NCBI GenBank assembly: GCA_036172665.1
Contig: JAYKNF010000031.1
Coordinates: 245,335-309,334, forward strand
DNA: 64,000 nt
Source: Prosopocoilus inquinatus
Lineage: Eukaryota > Arthropoda > Insecta > Coleoptera > Lucanidae
Direction of reading: 5' to 3'
Shown here: positions 11,325 through 23,379 of the stretch, in pieces
Numbering within the stretch: position 1 is the stretch's first letter
How the letters are laid out: each line of letters opens with the position of its first letter
Position numbers and translations under genes: made by a program
Notes under the pieces: generated by a model
Told to the model about the DNA's origin: nothing
The model's input: only the letters and a program-made list of their open reading frames with translations
The model's database searches: none

Positions 11325-13410
11325 CTTCTGCTACGTCCGAAAACGTCGTATCTCACATCAGAGTTACTGGAGTGCATCGAAACGTCAAATAACATGATAG
11401 ATAAGTAAGGATCGATTAGATACAGCACAGGAACAACGCTAATACGTGTTGTTTCGTTTAAAACTATTTCTAGCTCCTGCTGCGTCCAAAAACTTTGTAT
11501 CTCACATCAGACTTACTGGAGTCCATCCAAACGTCAAATAACATGATAGATGAGTAAGGATCGATTAGATACATCACAGGAACAACGCTAATAGGTGTTG
11601 TTTCGCTTAAAACTATTTCCAGCTCCTGCTGCGTCCAAAAACTTCGTATCTCACATCAGAGTTACTAGAGTCCATTGAAACGTCAAATAACATGATAGAT
11701 GAGTAAGGATCGATTAGATACATCACAGGAACAACGCTAATGCGTGTTGTTTCCTTTAAAACTATTTCCAGCTTCAGCTGCGTCCGAGAACTTCGTATCT
11801 CACATCAAAGTTACTGGAGTCCATCGAAACGCCAAATAACATGATAGATGAGTAAGGATCGATTAGATACATCACAGGAACAACGCTAATGCGTGTTGTT
11901 TCGATTAAAACTATTTCCAGCTTCTGCTGCGTCCGAAAACGTCGTATCTCACATCAGAGCTACTGGAGTCCATCGAAACGCCAAATAACATGATAAATGA
12001 GTAAGGATCGATTAGATACAGCTCAGGAACAACGCTAATACGTGTCGTTTCGTTTAAAACTATTTCCAGCTCCTGCTGCGTCCAAAAACTTTGTATCTCA
12101 CATCAGACTTACTGGAGTCCATCCAAACGTCAAATAACATGTTAGATAAGTAAGGATTGTTTAGATACATCACAGGAACAACGCTAATGCGTGTTGTTTC
12201 GTTTAAAACTATTTCCAGCTTCTGCTGCGTCCGAAAATTTCGTATCTCACATCAGAGATACTGGAGTCCATCCAAACGTCAAATAACATGATAGATGAGC
12301 AAGGATCGATTAGATACATCACAGGAACAACGCTAATGCGTGTTGTTTCATTTAAAACTATTTCCAGCTTCAGCTGCGTCCGATAATTTCGTATCTCGCT
12401 TCAGAGTTACTGGAGCCCATCCAAACGTCAAATAACATGATAGATGAGTAAGGATCGATTAGATACATCACAGGAACAACGCTAATACGTGTTGTTTCGT
12501 TTAAAACTATTTCCAGCTCCTGCTGCGTCCAAAAACTTCGTATCTCACATCAGAGCTACTGGAGTCCATTAAAACGCCAAATAACATGATAGATGAGTAA
12601 GGATCGATTAGATACATCACAGGAACAACGCTAATACGTGTTGTTTCATTTAAAACTATTTCCAGCTTCAGCTGCATCCGAGAACTTCGTGTCTCACATC
12701 AAAGTTACTGGAGTCCATCGAAACGCCAAATAACATGTTAGATGAGTAAGGATCGATTAGATACATCACAGGAACAACGCTAATGCGTGTTGTTTCGTTT
12801 AAAACTATTTCCAGCTTCAGCTGCGTCCGAGAACTTCGTATCTCACATCAAAGTTACTGGAGTCCATCGAAACGCCAAATAACATGTTAGATGAGTAAGG
12901 ATCGATTAGATACATCACAGGAACAACGCTAATGCGTGTTGTTTCGTTTAAAACTATTTCCAGCTTCTGCTGCGTCCGAAAACGTCGTATCTCTCATCAG
13001 AGTTACTGGAGTCCGTCCGAACGTCAAATAACATGATAGATGAGTAAGGATCGATTAGTTACATCACAGGAACAACGATAATATGTGTTGTTTCGTTTAA
13101 AACTATTTCCAGCTGCTGCTGCGTCCGAAAATTTCGTATCTCACATTAGAGTTACTGGAGTCCATCGAAACGTCAAATAACATAGTAGCTAAGTAAGGAT
13201 CGATTAGATACATCACAGGAACAACGCTAATACGTGTTTTTTCGTTCTAATCTATTTCCAGCTTCTGCTGCGTCCAAAAACTTTGTATCTCACATCAGAG
13301 TTACTGGAGTCCATCCAAACGTCAAATAACATGATAGATGAGTAAGGATCGATTAGTTACATCACAGGAACAACGCTAATACGTGTTGTTTCGTTCAAAA
13401 CTATTTCCAG
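11325..13410 (+). repeat. 14-mer HOR, complete copy
   Basis: It starts exactly 76 x 149 bp after position 1 and spans exactly 14 monomers to the next CTTCTGCTACGTCC at 13411. The order is identical to copy 1. Private changes include CAACGATAAT (near 13075) and TCTAATCTATTT (near 13246). Confidence 0.92.
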
Positions 13411-13708
13411 CTTCTGCTACGTCCGAAAACGTCGTATCTCACATCAGAGTTACTGGAGTGCATCAAAACGTCAAATAACATGATAGATAAGTAAGGATCG
13501 ATTAGATACAGCACAGGAACAACGCTAATACGTGTTGTTTCGTTTAAAACTATTTCTAGCTCCTGCTGCGTCCAAAAACTTTGTATCTCACATCAGACTT
13601 ACTGGAGTCCATCCAAACGTCAAATAACATGATAGATGAGTAAGGATCGATTAGATACATCACAGGAACAACGCTAATGCGTGTTGTTTCCTTTAAAACT
13701 ATTTCCAG
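13411..13708 (+). repeat. 14-mer HOR, truncated copy (monomers 1-2)
   Basis: Only the a' and b monomers of the HOR are present, with CATCAAAACG as a private change. The array then switches to the e monomer with GCTGTGTTCGAG also seen at 8494. Confidence 0.87.
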
Positions 13709-14145
13709 CTTCAGCTGTGTTCGAGAACTTCGTATCTCACTTCAGAGTTACTGGAGCCCATCCAAACGTCAAATAACATGATAGATGAGTAAGAATCGAT
13801 TAGATATATCACAGGAACAACGCTAATACGTGTTGTTTCGTTTAAAACTATTTCCAGCTCCTGCTGCGTCCAAAAACTTCGTAACTCACATCAGAGCTAC
13901 TGGAGTCCATCGAAACGCCAAATAACATGATAGATGAGTAAGGATTGTTTAGATACATCACAGGAACAACGCTAATACGTGTTGTTTCATTTAAAACTAT
14001 AGCTGCGTCCGAGAACTTCGTATCTCACATCAAAGTTACTGGAGTCCATCGAAACGCCAAATAACATGTTAGATGAGTAAGGATCGATTAGATACATCAC
14101 AGGAACAACGCTAATGCGTGTTGTTTCGTTTAAAACTATTTCCAG
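13709..14145 (+). repeat. Junction segment with a 10-bp deletion
   Basis: Three monomers (e with GCTGTGTTCGAG, the CTCC/GAGCTAC hybrid, d) match 8494-8940. The middle one carries the GGATTGTTTAG of b monomers. The boundary between the second and third has lost 10 bp (see 14000-14001), so they are 143 and 145 bp long and every later monomer is shifted by -10. Confidence 0.87.
14000..14001 (+). other. 10-bp deletion across a monomer boundary
   Basis: The text reads TTAAAACTAT directly followed by AGCTGCGTCC. Every other such junction has TTCCAGCTTC between them. The monomer phase is 149k+1 before this point and 149k-9 after it, which confirms a true 10-bp loss. It was not seen in any other copy, so it is probably recent or an assembly error. 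Confidence 0.93.
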
Positions 14146-17100
14146 CTTCTGCTGCGTCCGAAAACGTCGTATCTCACATCAGAGCTACTGGAGTCCATCG
14201 AAACGCCAAATAACATGATAGATGAGTAAGGATCGATTAGATACAGCACAGGAACAACGCTAATACGTGTTGTTTCGTTTAAAACTATTTCCAGCTCCTG
14301 CTGCGTCCGAAAATTTCGTATCTCACATCAGAGATACTGGAGTCCATCCAAACGTCAAATAACATGATAGATGAGTAAGGATCGATTAGATACATCACAG
14401 GAACAACGCTAATACGTGTTGTTTCGTTTAAAACTATTTCCAGCTCCTGCTGCGTCCAAAAACTTCGTATCTCACATCAGAGTTACTAGAGTCCATCGAA
14501 ACGTCAAATAACATGATAGATGAGTAAGGATCGATTAGATACATCACAGGAACAACGCTAATGCGTGTTGTTTCCTTTAAAACTATTTCCAGCTTCAGCT
14601 GCGTCCGAGAACTTCGTATCTCACATCAAAGTTACTGGAGTCCATCGAAACGCCAAATAACATGATAGATGAGTAAGGATCGATTAGATACATCACAGGA
14701 ACAACGCTAATGCGTGTTGTTTCGTTTAAAACTATTTCCAGCTTCTGCTGCGTCCGAAAACGTCGTATCTCACATCAGAGCTACTGGAGTCCATCGAAAC
14801 GCCAAATAACATGATAAATGAGTAAGGATCGATTAGATACAGCTCAGGAACAACGCTAATACGTGTTGTTTCGTTTAAAACTATTTCCAGCTCCTGCTGC
14901 GTCCAAAAACTTCGTATCTCACATCAGACTTACTGGAGTCCATCCAAACGTCAAATAACATGTTAGATAAGTAAGGATTGTTTAGATACATCACAGGAAC
15001 AACGCTAATGCGTGTTGTTTCGTTTAAAACTATTTCCAGCTTCTGCTGCGTCCGAAAATTTCGTATCTCACATCAGAGATACTGGAGTCCATCCAAACGT
15101 CAAATAACAGGATAGATGAGTAAGGATCGATTAGATACATCACAGGAACAACGCTAATGCGTGTTGTTTCATTTAAAACTATTTCCAGCTTCAGCTGCGT
15201 CCGATAATTTCGTATCTCACTTCAGAGTTACTGGAGCCCATCCAAACGTCAAATAACATAATAGATGAGTAAGGATCGATTAGATACATCACAGGAACAA
15301 CGCTAATACGTGTTGTTTCATTTAAAACTATTTCCAGCTTCAGCTGCGTCCGAGAACTTCGTATCTCACATCAAAGTTACTGGAGTCCATCGAAACGCCA
15401 AATAACATGTTAGATGAGTAAGGATCGATTAGATACATCACAGGAACAACGCTAATGCGTGTTGTTTCGTTTAAAACTATTTCCAGCTTCTGCTGCGTCT
15501 GAAAACGTCGTATCTCACATCAGAGCTGCTGGAGTCCATCGAAACGCCAAATAACATGATAAATGAGTAAGGATCGATTAGATAGAGCTCAGGAACAACA
15601 CTAATACGTGTTGTTTCGTTTAAAACTATTTCCAGCTCCTGCTGCGTCCAAAAACTTTGTATCTCACATCAGACTTACTGGAGTCCATCCAAACGTCAAA
15701 TAACATGTTAGATAAGTAAGGATTGTTTAGATACATCACAGGAACAACGCTAATGCGTGTTGATTCGTTTAAAACTATTTCCAGCTTCTGCTGCGTCCGA
15801 AAATTTCGTATCTCACATCAGAGATACTGGAGTCCATCCAAACGTCAAATAACATGATAGATGAGTAAGGATCGATTAGATACATCACAGGAACAACGCT
15901 AATACGTGTTGTTTCGTTTAAAACTATTTCCAGGTTCTGCTGCGACCGATAATTTCGTATCTCACTTCAGAGTTACTGGAGTCCATCCAAACGTCAAATA
16001 ACATGATAGATGAGTAAGGATCGATTAGATACATCACAGGAACAACGCTAATGCGTGTTGTTTCGTTTAAAACTATTTCCAGCTTCAGCTGCGTCCGAGA
16101 ACTTCGTATCTCACTTCAGAGTTACTGGAGCCCATCCAAACGTCAAATAACATGATAGATGAGTAAGGATCGATTAGATACATCACAGGAACAACGCTAA
16201 TACGTTTTGTTTCGTTTAAAACTATTTCCAGCTCCTGCTGCGTCCAAAAACTTCGTATCTCACATCAGAGCTACTGGAGTCCATCGAAATGCCAAATAAC
16301 ATGATAGATGAGTAAGGATCGATTAGATACATCACAGGAACAACGCTAATACGTGTTGTTTCATTTAAAACTATTTCCAGCTTCAGCTGCGTCCGAGAAC
16401 TTCGTATCTCACATCAAAGTTACTGGAGTCCATCGAAACGTCAAATAACATGATAGATGAGTAAGGATCGATTAGATACATCACATGAACAACGCTAATG
16501 CGTGTTGTTTCATTTAAAACTATTTCCAGCTTCTGCTGCGTCCGAAAATTTTGTATCTCACATCAGAGATACTGGAGCCCATCCAAACGTCAAATAACAT
16601 GATAGATGAGTAAGGATCGATTAGATATATCACAGGAACAACGCTAATACGTGTTGTTTCATTTAAAACTATTTCCAGCTCCTGCTGCGTCCAAAAACTT
16701 CGTATCTCACATCAGAGTTACTAGAGTAAATAGAAACGTCAAATAACATGATAGATGAGTAAGGATCGATTAGATACATCACAGGAACAACGCTAATGCG
16801 TGTTGTTTAATTTAAAACTATTTCCAGCTTCAGCTGCGTCCGAAAACGTCGTATCTCTCATCAGAGTTACTGGAGTCCATCGAAACGTCAAATAACATAG
16901 TAGCTAAGTAAGGATCGATTAGATACATCACAGGAACAACGCTAATACGTGTTGTTTCGTTCAAAACTATTTCCAGCTTGTGCTGCGTCCAAAAACTTTG
17001 TATCTCACATCAGAGTTACTGGAGTCCATCCAAACGTCAAATAACATGATAGATGAGTAAGGATCGATTAGATACATCACAGGAACAACGCTAATACGTG

Positions 17101-18615
17101 TTGTTTCTTTTAAAACTATTTCCAGCTTCTGCTGCGTCCGAAAACGTCGTATCTCACATCAGAGTTACTGGAGTGCATCGAAACGTCAAATAACATTATA
17201 GATAAGTAAGGATCGATTAGATACAGCACAGGAACAACGCTAATACGTGTTGCTTCGATTAAAACTATTTCCAGCTCCTGCTGCGTCCAAAAACTTTGTA
17301 TCTCACATCAGACTTACTGGAGTCCATCCAAACGTCAAATAACATCTTAGAAAAGTAAGGATCGTTTAGATACATCACAGGAACAACGCTAATGCGTGTT
17401 GTTTCGTTTAAAACTATTTCCAGCTTCTGCTGCGTCCGAAAATTTTGTATCTCACATCAGAGATACTGGAGCCCATCCAAACGTCAAATAACATGATAGA
17501 TGAGTAAGGATCGATTAGATACATCACAGGAACAACGCTAATACGTGTTGTTTCGTTTAAAACTATTTCCAGCTCCTGCTGCGTCCAAAAACTTCGTATC
17601 TCACATCAGAGTTACTAGAGTCCATCGAAACGTCAAATAACATGATAGATGAGTAAGGATCGATTAGATACATCACAGGAACAACGCTAATGCGTGTTGT
17701 TTAATTTAAAACTATTTCCAGCTTCAGCTGCGTCCGAAAACGTCGTATCTCTCATCAGAGTTACTGGAGTCCATCGAAACGTCAAATAACATAGTAGCTA
17801 AGTAAGGATCGATTAGGTACATCACAGGAACAACGCTAATACGTGTTGTTTCGTTCAAAACTATTTCCAGCTTGTGCTGAGTCCAAAAACTTTGTATCTC
17901 ACATCAGAGTTACTGGAGTCCATCCAAACGTCAAATAACATGATAGATGAGTAAGGATCGATTAGATACATCACAGGAACAACGCTAATACGTGTTGTTT
18001 CGTTTAAAACTATTTCCAGCTTCTGCTGCGTCCGAAAACGTCGTATCTCACATCAGAGTTACTGGAGTGCATCGAAACGTCAAATAACATTATAGATAAG
18101 TAAGGATCGATTAGATACAGCACAGGAACAACGCTAATACGTGTTGTTTCGATTAAAACTATTTCTAGCTCCTGCTGCTTCCAAAAACTTTGTATCTCAC
18201 ATCAGACTTACTGGAGTCCATCCAAACGTCAAATAACATGTTAGATAAGTAAGGATCGTTTAGATACATCACAGGAACAACGCTAATACGTGTTGTTTCG
18301 TTTAAAACTATTTCCAGCTTCTGCTGCGTCCGAAAATTTCGTATCTCACATCAGAGATACTGGAGTCCATCCAAACGTCAAATGACATGATAGATGAGTA
18401 AGGATCGATTAGATACATCACAGGAACAACGCTAATAGGTGTTGTTTCGTTTAAAACTATTTCCAGCTCCTGCTGCGTCCAAAAACTTCGTATCTCACAT
18501 CAGAGATACTGGAGTCCATCCAAACGTCAAATAACATGATAGATGAGTAAGGATCGATTAGATACATCACAGGAACAACGCTAATACGTGTTGTTTCGTT
18601 TAAAACTATTTCCAG
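14146..18615 (+). repeat. Block X, second copy (30 monomers)
   Basis: It corresponds to 4173-8493. The spacing is 9,973 bp (67 monomers less the 10-bp deletion) up to about 14.9 kb and 10,122 bp after it, because this copy keeps one extra f monomer (15040-15188). The rare variants of the first copy recur in order. Private changes include AACAGGATAG near 15108, GAGTAAATAG near 16727 and CTTGTGCTGAGTCC at 17871. The internal 6-monomer tandem lies at 16530-18317. Confidence 0.9.
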
Positions 18616-20850
18616 CTCCTGCTGCGTCCAAAAACTTCGTATCTCACATCAGAGTTACTAGAGTCCATCGAAACGTCAAATAACATGATAGATGAGTAAG
18701 GATCAATTAGATACATCACAGGAACAACGCTAATGCGTGTTGTTTCATTTAAAACTATTTCCAGCTTCTGCTGCGTCCGAAAACGTCGTATCTCACATCA
18801 GAGCTACTGGAGTCCATCGAAACGCCAAATAACATGATAGATGAGTAAGGATCGATTAGATACATCACAGGAACAACGCTAATGCGTGTTTTTTCGTTTA
18901 AAACTATTTCCAGCTTCAGCTGCGTCCGAGAACTTCGTATCTCACTTCAGAGTTACTGGAGCCCATCCAAACGTCAAATAACATGATAGATGAGTAAGGA
19001 TCGATTAGATACATCACAGGAACAACGCTAATGCGTGTTGTTTCATTTAAAACTATTTCCAGCTTCTGCTGCGTCCGAAAACGTCGTATCTCACATCAGA
19101 GCTACTGGAGTCCATCGAAACGCCAAATAACATGATAGATGAGTAAGGATCGATTAGATACATCACAGGAACAACGCTAATACGTGTTGTTTCGTTTAAA
19201 ACTATTTCCAGCTCCTGCTGCGTCCAAAAACTTTGTATCTCACATCAGACTTACTGGAGTCCATCCAAACGTCAAATAACATGTTAGATAAGTAGGGATC
19301 GTTTAGATACATCACAGGAACAACGCTAATGCGTGTTGTTTCGTTTAAAACTATTTCCAGCTTCTACTGCGTCCGAAAATTTCGTATCTCACATCAGAGA
19401 TACTGGAGTCCATCCAAACGTCAAATAACATGATAGATGAGTAAGGATCGATTAGATACATCACAGGAACAACGCTAATACGTGTTGTTTCGTTTAAAAC
19501 TATTTCCAGCTCCTGCTGCGTCCAGAAACTTCGTATCTCACATCAGAGTTACTAGAGTCCATCGAAACGTCAAATAACATGTTAGATGAGTAAGGATCGA
19601 TTAGATACATAACAGGAACAACGCCAATGCGTGTTGTTCCGTTAAAAACTATTTCCAGCTTCTGCTGCGTCCGAAAACGTCGTATCTCACATCAGAGCTA
19701 CTGGAGTCCATCGAAACGCCAAATAACATGATAGATGAGTAAGGATCGATTAGATACATCACAGGAGCTACGCTAATACGTGTTGTTTCCTTTAAAACTA
19801 TTTCCAGCTTCAGCTGCGTCCGAGAACTTCGTATCTCACATCAAAGTTACTGGAGTCCATCGAAACGCCAAATAACATGATAGATGAGTAAGGATCGATT
19901 AGATACATCACAGGAACAACGCTAATACGTGTTGTTTCGTTTGAAACTATTTCCAGCTCCTGCTGCGTCCAAAAACTTTGTATCTCACATCAGAGTTACT
20001 GGAGTCCATCCAAACGTAGAATAACATGATAGATGAGTAAGGATCGATTAGATACATCACACGAACATCGCCAATGCGTGTTGTCTCGTTTAAAACTATT
20101 TCCAGCTTCTGCTGCGTCCGAAAACATCGTATCTCACATCAGAGTTACTTGAGTCCATCGAAACGTCAAATAACATGTTAGATAAGTAAGAATCGATTAG
20201 ATACATCACAGGAACAACGCTAATGCGTGTTGTTTCGTTTAAAACTATTTCCAGCTTATGCTGCGTCCGAAGATTTCGTATCTCACATCAGAGATACTGG
20301 AGTCCATCCAAACGTCAAATAACATGATAGATGAGTAAGGATCGATTAGATACATCACAGGAACAACGCTAATACGTGTTGTTTCGTTTAAAACTATTTC
20401 CAGCTCCTGCTGCGTCCAAAAACTTCGTATCTCACATCAGAGTTACTGGAGTCCATCGAAACGCCAAATAACATGATAGATGAGTAAGGATCGATTAGAT
20501 ACATCACAGGAACAACGCTAATACGTGTTGTTTCGTTTAAAACTATTTCCAGCTTCAGCTGCGTCCGAGAACTTCGTATCTCACATCAAAGTTACTGGAG
20601 TCCATCGAAACGCCAAATAACATGTTAGATGAGTAAGGATCGATTAGATACATCACAGTAACAACGCTAATGCGTGTTGTTTCGTTTAAAACTATTTCCA
20701 GCTTCTGCTGCGTCCGAAAACGTCGTATCTCACATCAGAGCTACTGGAGTCCATCGAAACGCCAAATAGCATGATAGATGAGTAAGGATCGATTAGATAC
20801 AGCACAGGAACAACGCTAATACGTGTTGTTTCGTTTAAAACTATTTCCAG
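18020..20850 (+). repeat. Block Y, first copy
   Basis: Nineteen monomers related to 27998-30828. The spacing is 9,978 bp (67 monomers minus the 5 bp of deletions lying between), then 9,680 bp (65 monomers minus 5) in the middle, then 9,978 again. Shared markers are GCGTGTTTTTTCGTTTAAAAC-type tails (18883), CCAGAAACTTCG (19522), ACAGGAGCTACGC (19761), CGTAGAATAAC (20016), CACACGAACATCG (20059) and AATAGCATG (20766). It overlaps the end of block X because the two duplications share monomers. Confidence 0.85.
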
Positions 20851-21148
20851 CTCCTGCTGCGTCCAAAAACTTTGTATCTCACATCAGACTTACTGGAGTC
20901 CATCCAAACTTCAAATAACATGTTAGATAAGTAAGGATCGTTTAGATACATCACAGGTACAACGCTAATACGTGTTGTTTCGTTCAAAACTATTTCCAGC
21001 TTATGCTGCGTCCGAAGATTTCGTATCTCACATCAGAGATACTGGAGTCCATCCAAACGTCAAATAACATGATAGATGAGTAAGGATCGATTAGATACAT
21101 CACAGGAACAACGCTAATACGTGTTGTTTCGTTTAAAACTATTTCCAG
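20851..21148 (+). repeat. Two linking monomers (b and TTATGC f-type)
   Basis: A b monomer with CAAACTTCAAAT and ACAGGTACAACG is followed by an f derivative opening CTTATGCTGCGTCCGAAG. They link block Y to the 15-monomer tandem. Nothing other than the satellite is present. Confidence 0.8.
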
Positions 21149-22119
21149 CTCCTGCTGCGTCCAAAAACTTCGTATCTCACATCAGAGTTACTAGAGTCCA
21201 TCGAAACGTCAAATAACATGATAGATGAGTAAGGATCGATTAGACAAATCACAGGAAAAACGCTAATGCGTGTTGTTTCATTTAAAACTATTTCCATCTT
21301 CTGCTGCGTCCGAAAACGTCGTATCTCACATCAGAGCTACTGGAGTCCATCGAAACGCCAAATAACATGATAGATGAGTAAGGATCGATTAGATACATTA
21401 CAGGAACAACGCTAATGCGTGTTGTTTCGTTTAAAACTATTTCCAGGTTCTGCTGCGACCGATAATTTCGTATCTCACTTCAGAGTTACTGGAGTCCATC
21501 CAAACGTCAAATAACATGATAGATGAGTAAGGATCGATTAGATACATCACAGGAACAACGCTAATGCGTGTTGTTTCGTTTAAAACTATTTCCAGCTTCA
21601 GCTGCGTCCGAGAACTTCGTATCTCACTTCAGAGTTACTGGAGCCCATCCAAACGTCAAATAACATGATAGATGAGTAAGGATCGATTAGATACATCACA
21701 GGAACAACGCTAATACGTTTTGTTTCGTTTAAAACTATTTCCAGCTCCTGCTGCGTCCAAAAACTTCGTATCTCACATCAGAGCTACTGGAGTCCATCGA
21801 AATACCAAATAACATGATAGATGAGTAAGGATCGATTAGATACATCACAGGAACAACGCTAATACGTGTTGTTTCATTTAAAACTATTTCCAGCTTCAGC
21901 TGCGTCCGAGAACTTCGTATCTCACATCAAAGTTACTGGAGTCCATCGAAACGCCAAATAACATGTTAGATGAGTAAGGATCGATTAGATACATCACAGG
22001 AACAACGCTAATGCGTGTTGTTTCGTTTAAAACTATTTCCAGCTTCTGCTGCGTCCGAAAACGTCGTATCTCACATCAGAGCTACTGGAGTCCATCGAAA
22101 CGCCAAATAACATGATAGA

Positions 22120-22121
22120 TA
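22120..22121 (+). other. 1-bp deletion, first copy
   Basis: The text reads GATAGATAGTGAGGATC where the array has GATAGATGAGTAAGGATC: one base lost plus a substitution. The identical lesion is at 24351-24352, exactly 2,231 bp away, so it existed before the 15-monomer duplication. Confidence 0.92.
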
Positions 22122-23204
22122 GTGAGGATCGATTAGATACAGCACAGGAACAACGCTAATACGTGTTGTTTCGTTTAAAACTATTTCCAGCTCCTGCTGC
22201 GTCCAAAAACTTTGTATCTCACATCAGACTTACTGGAGTCCATCCAAACTTCAAATAACATGTTAGATAAGTAAGGATCGTTTAGATACATCACAGGAAC
22301 AACGCTAATACGTGTTGTTTCGTTCAAAACTATTTCCAGCTTCAGCTGCGTCCGAGAACTTCGTATCTCACATCAAAGTTACTGGAGTCCATCGAAACGC
22401 CAAATAACATGTTAGATGAGTAAGGATCGATTAGATACATCACAGGAACAACGCTAATGCGTGTTGTTTCTTTTAAAACTATTTCCAGCTTCTGCTGCGT
22501 CCGAAAACGTCGTATCTCTCATCAGAGTTACTGGAGTCCGTCCAAACGTCAAATAACATGATAGATGAGTAAGGTTCGATTAGTTACATCACAGGAACAA
22601 CGCTAATATGTGTTGTTTCGTTTAAAACTATTTCCAGCTGCTGCTGCGTAAGAAAATTTCGTATCTCACATTAGCGTTACTGGAGTCCATCGAAACGTCA
22701 AATAACATAGTAGCTAAGTAAGGATCGATTAGATACATCACAGGAACAACGCTAATAGGTGTTGTTTCGTTCAAAACTATTTCCAGCTTGTGCTGCGTCC
22801 AAAAACTTTGTATCTCACATCAGAGTTACTGGAGTCCATCCAAACGTCAAATAACATGATAGATGAGTAAGGATCGATTAGATACATCACAGGAACAACG
22901 CTAATACGTGTTGTTTCGTTTAAAACTATTTCCAGCTTCTGCTGCGTCCGAAAACGTCGTATCTCACATCAGAGTTACTGGAGTGCATCGAAACGTCAAA
23001 GAACATGATAGATAAGTAAGGATCGATTAGATACAGCACAGGAACAACGCTAATACGTGTTGTTTCGATTAAAACTATTTCCAGCTCCTGCTGCGTCCAA
23101 AAACTTTGTATCTCACATCAGACTTACTGGAGTCCATCCAAACTTCAAATAACATGTTAGATAAGTAAGGATCGTTTAGATACATCACAGGAACAACGCT
23201 AATA

Positions 23205-23212
23205 CGTGTTTC
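23205..23212 (+). other. 3-bp deletion
   Basis: The text reads AATACGTGTTTCGTTCAAAA. Neighbouring copies, including the matching site near 25436, have three more bases (GTTGTTTCG). It is in copy 1 of the 15-monomer tandem only, so it arose after that duplication or is an assembly error. Confidence 0.92.
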
Positions 23213-23379
23213 GTTCAAAACTATTTCCAGCTTCAGCTGCGTCCGAGAACTTCGTATCTCACATCAAAGTTACTGGAGTCCATCGAAACGCCAAATAACA
23301 TGATAGATGAGTAAGGATCGTTTAGATACATCACAGGAACAACGCTAATACGTGTTGTTTCGTTTAAAACTATTTCCAG

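Larger units (their letters stand above)
21149..23379 (+). repeat. 15-monomer tandem repeat, copy 1 (2,231 bp)
   Basis: It is 15 x 149 minus 4 bp, because it carries a 1-bp and a 3-bp deletion. The order is c (GACAAATCACAGGAAAAACG), a (TTCCATCTTC), CAGGTTCTGCTGCGACC monomer, e, CTCC hybrid (GAAATACC), d, a, b, d, a (GTCCGTCC), g (GCGTAAGAAAAT, TTAGCG), h (CTTGTG), a' (AAAGAACATG), b, d. Copy 2 starts 2,231 bp later with the same private variants. Confidence 0.92.
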
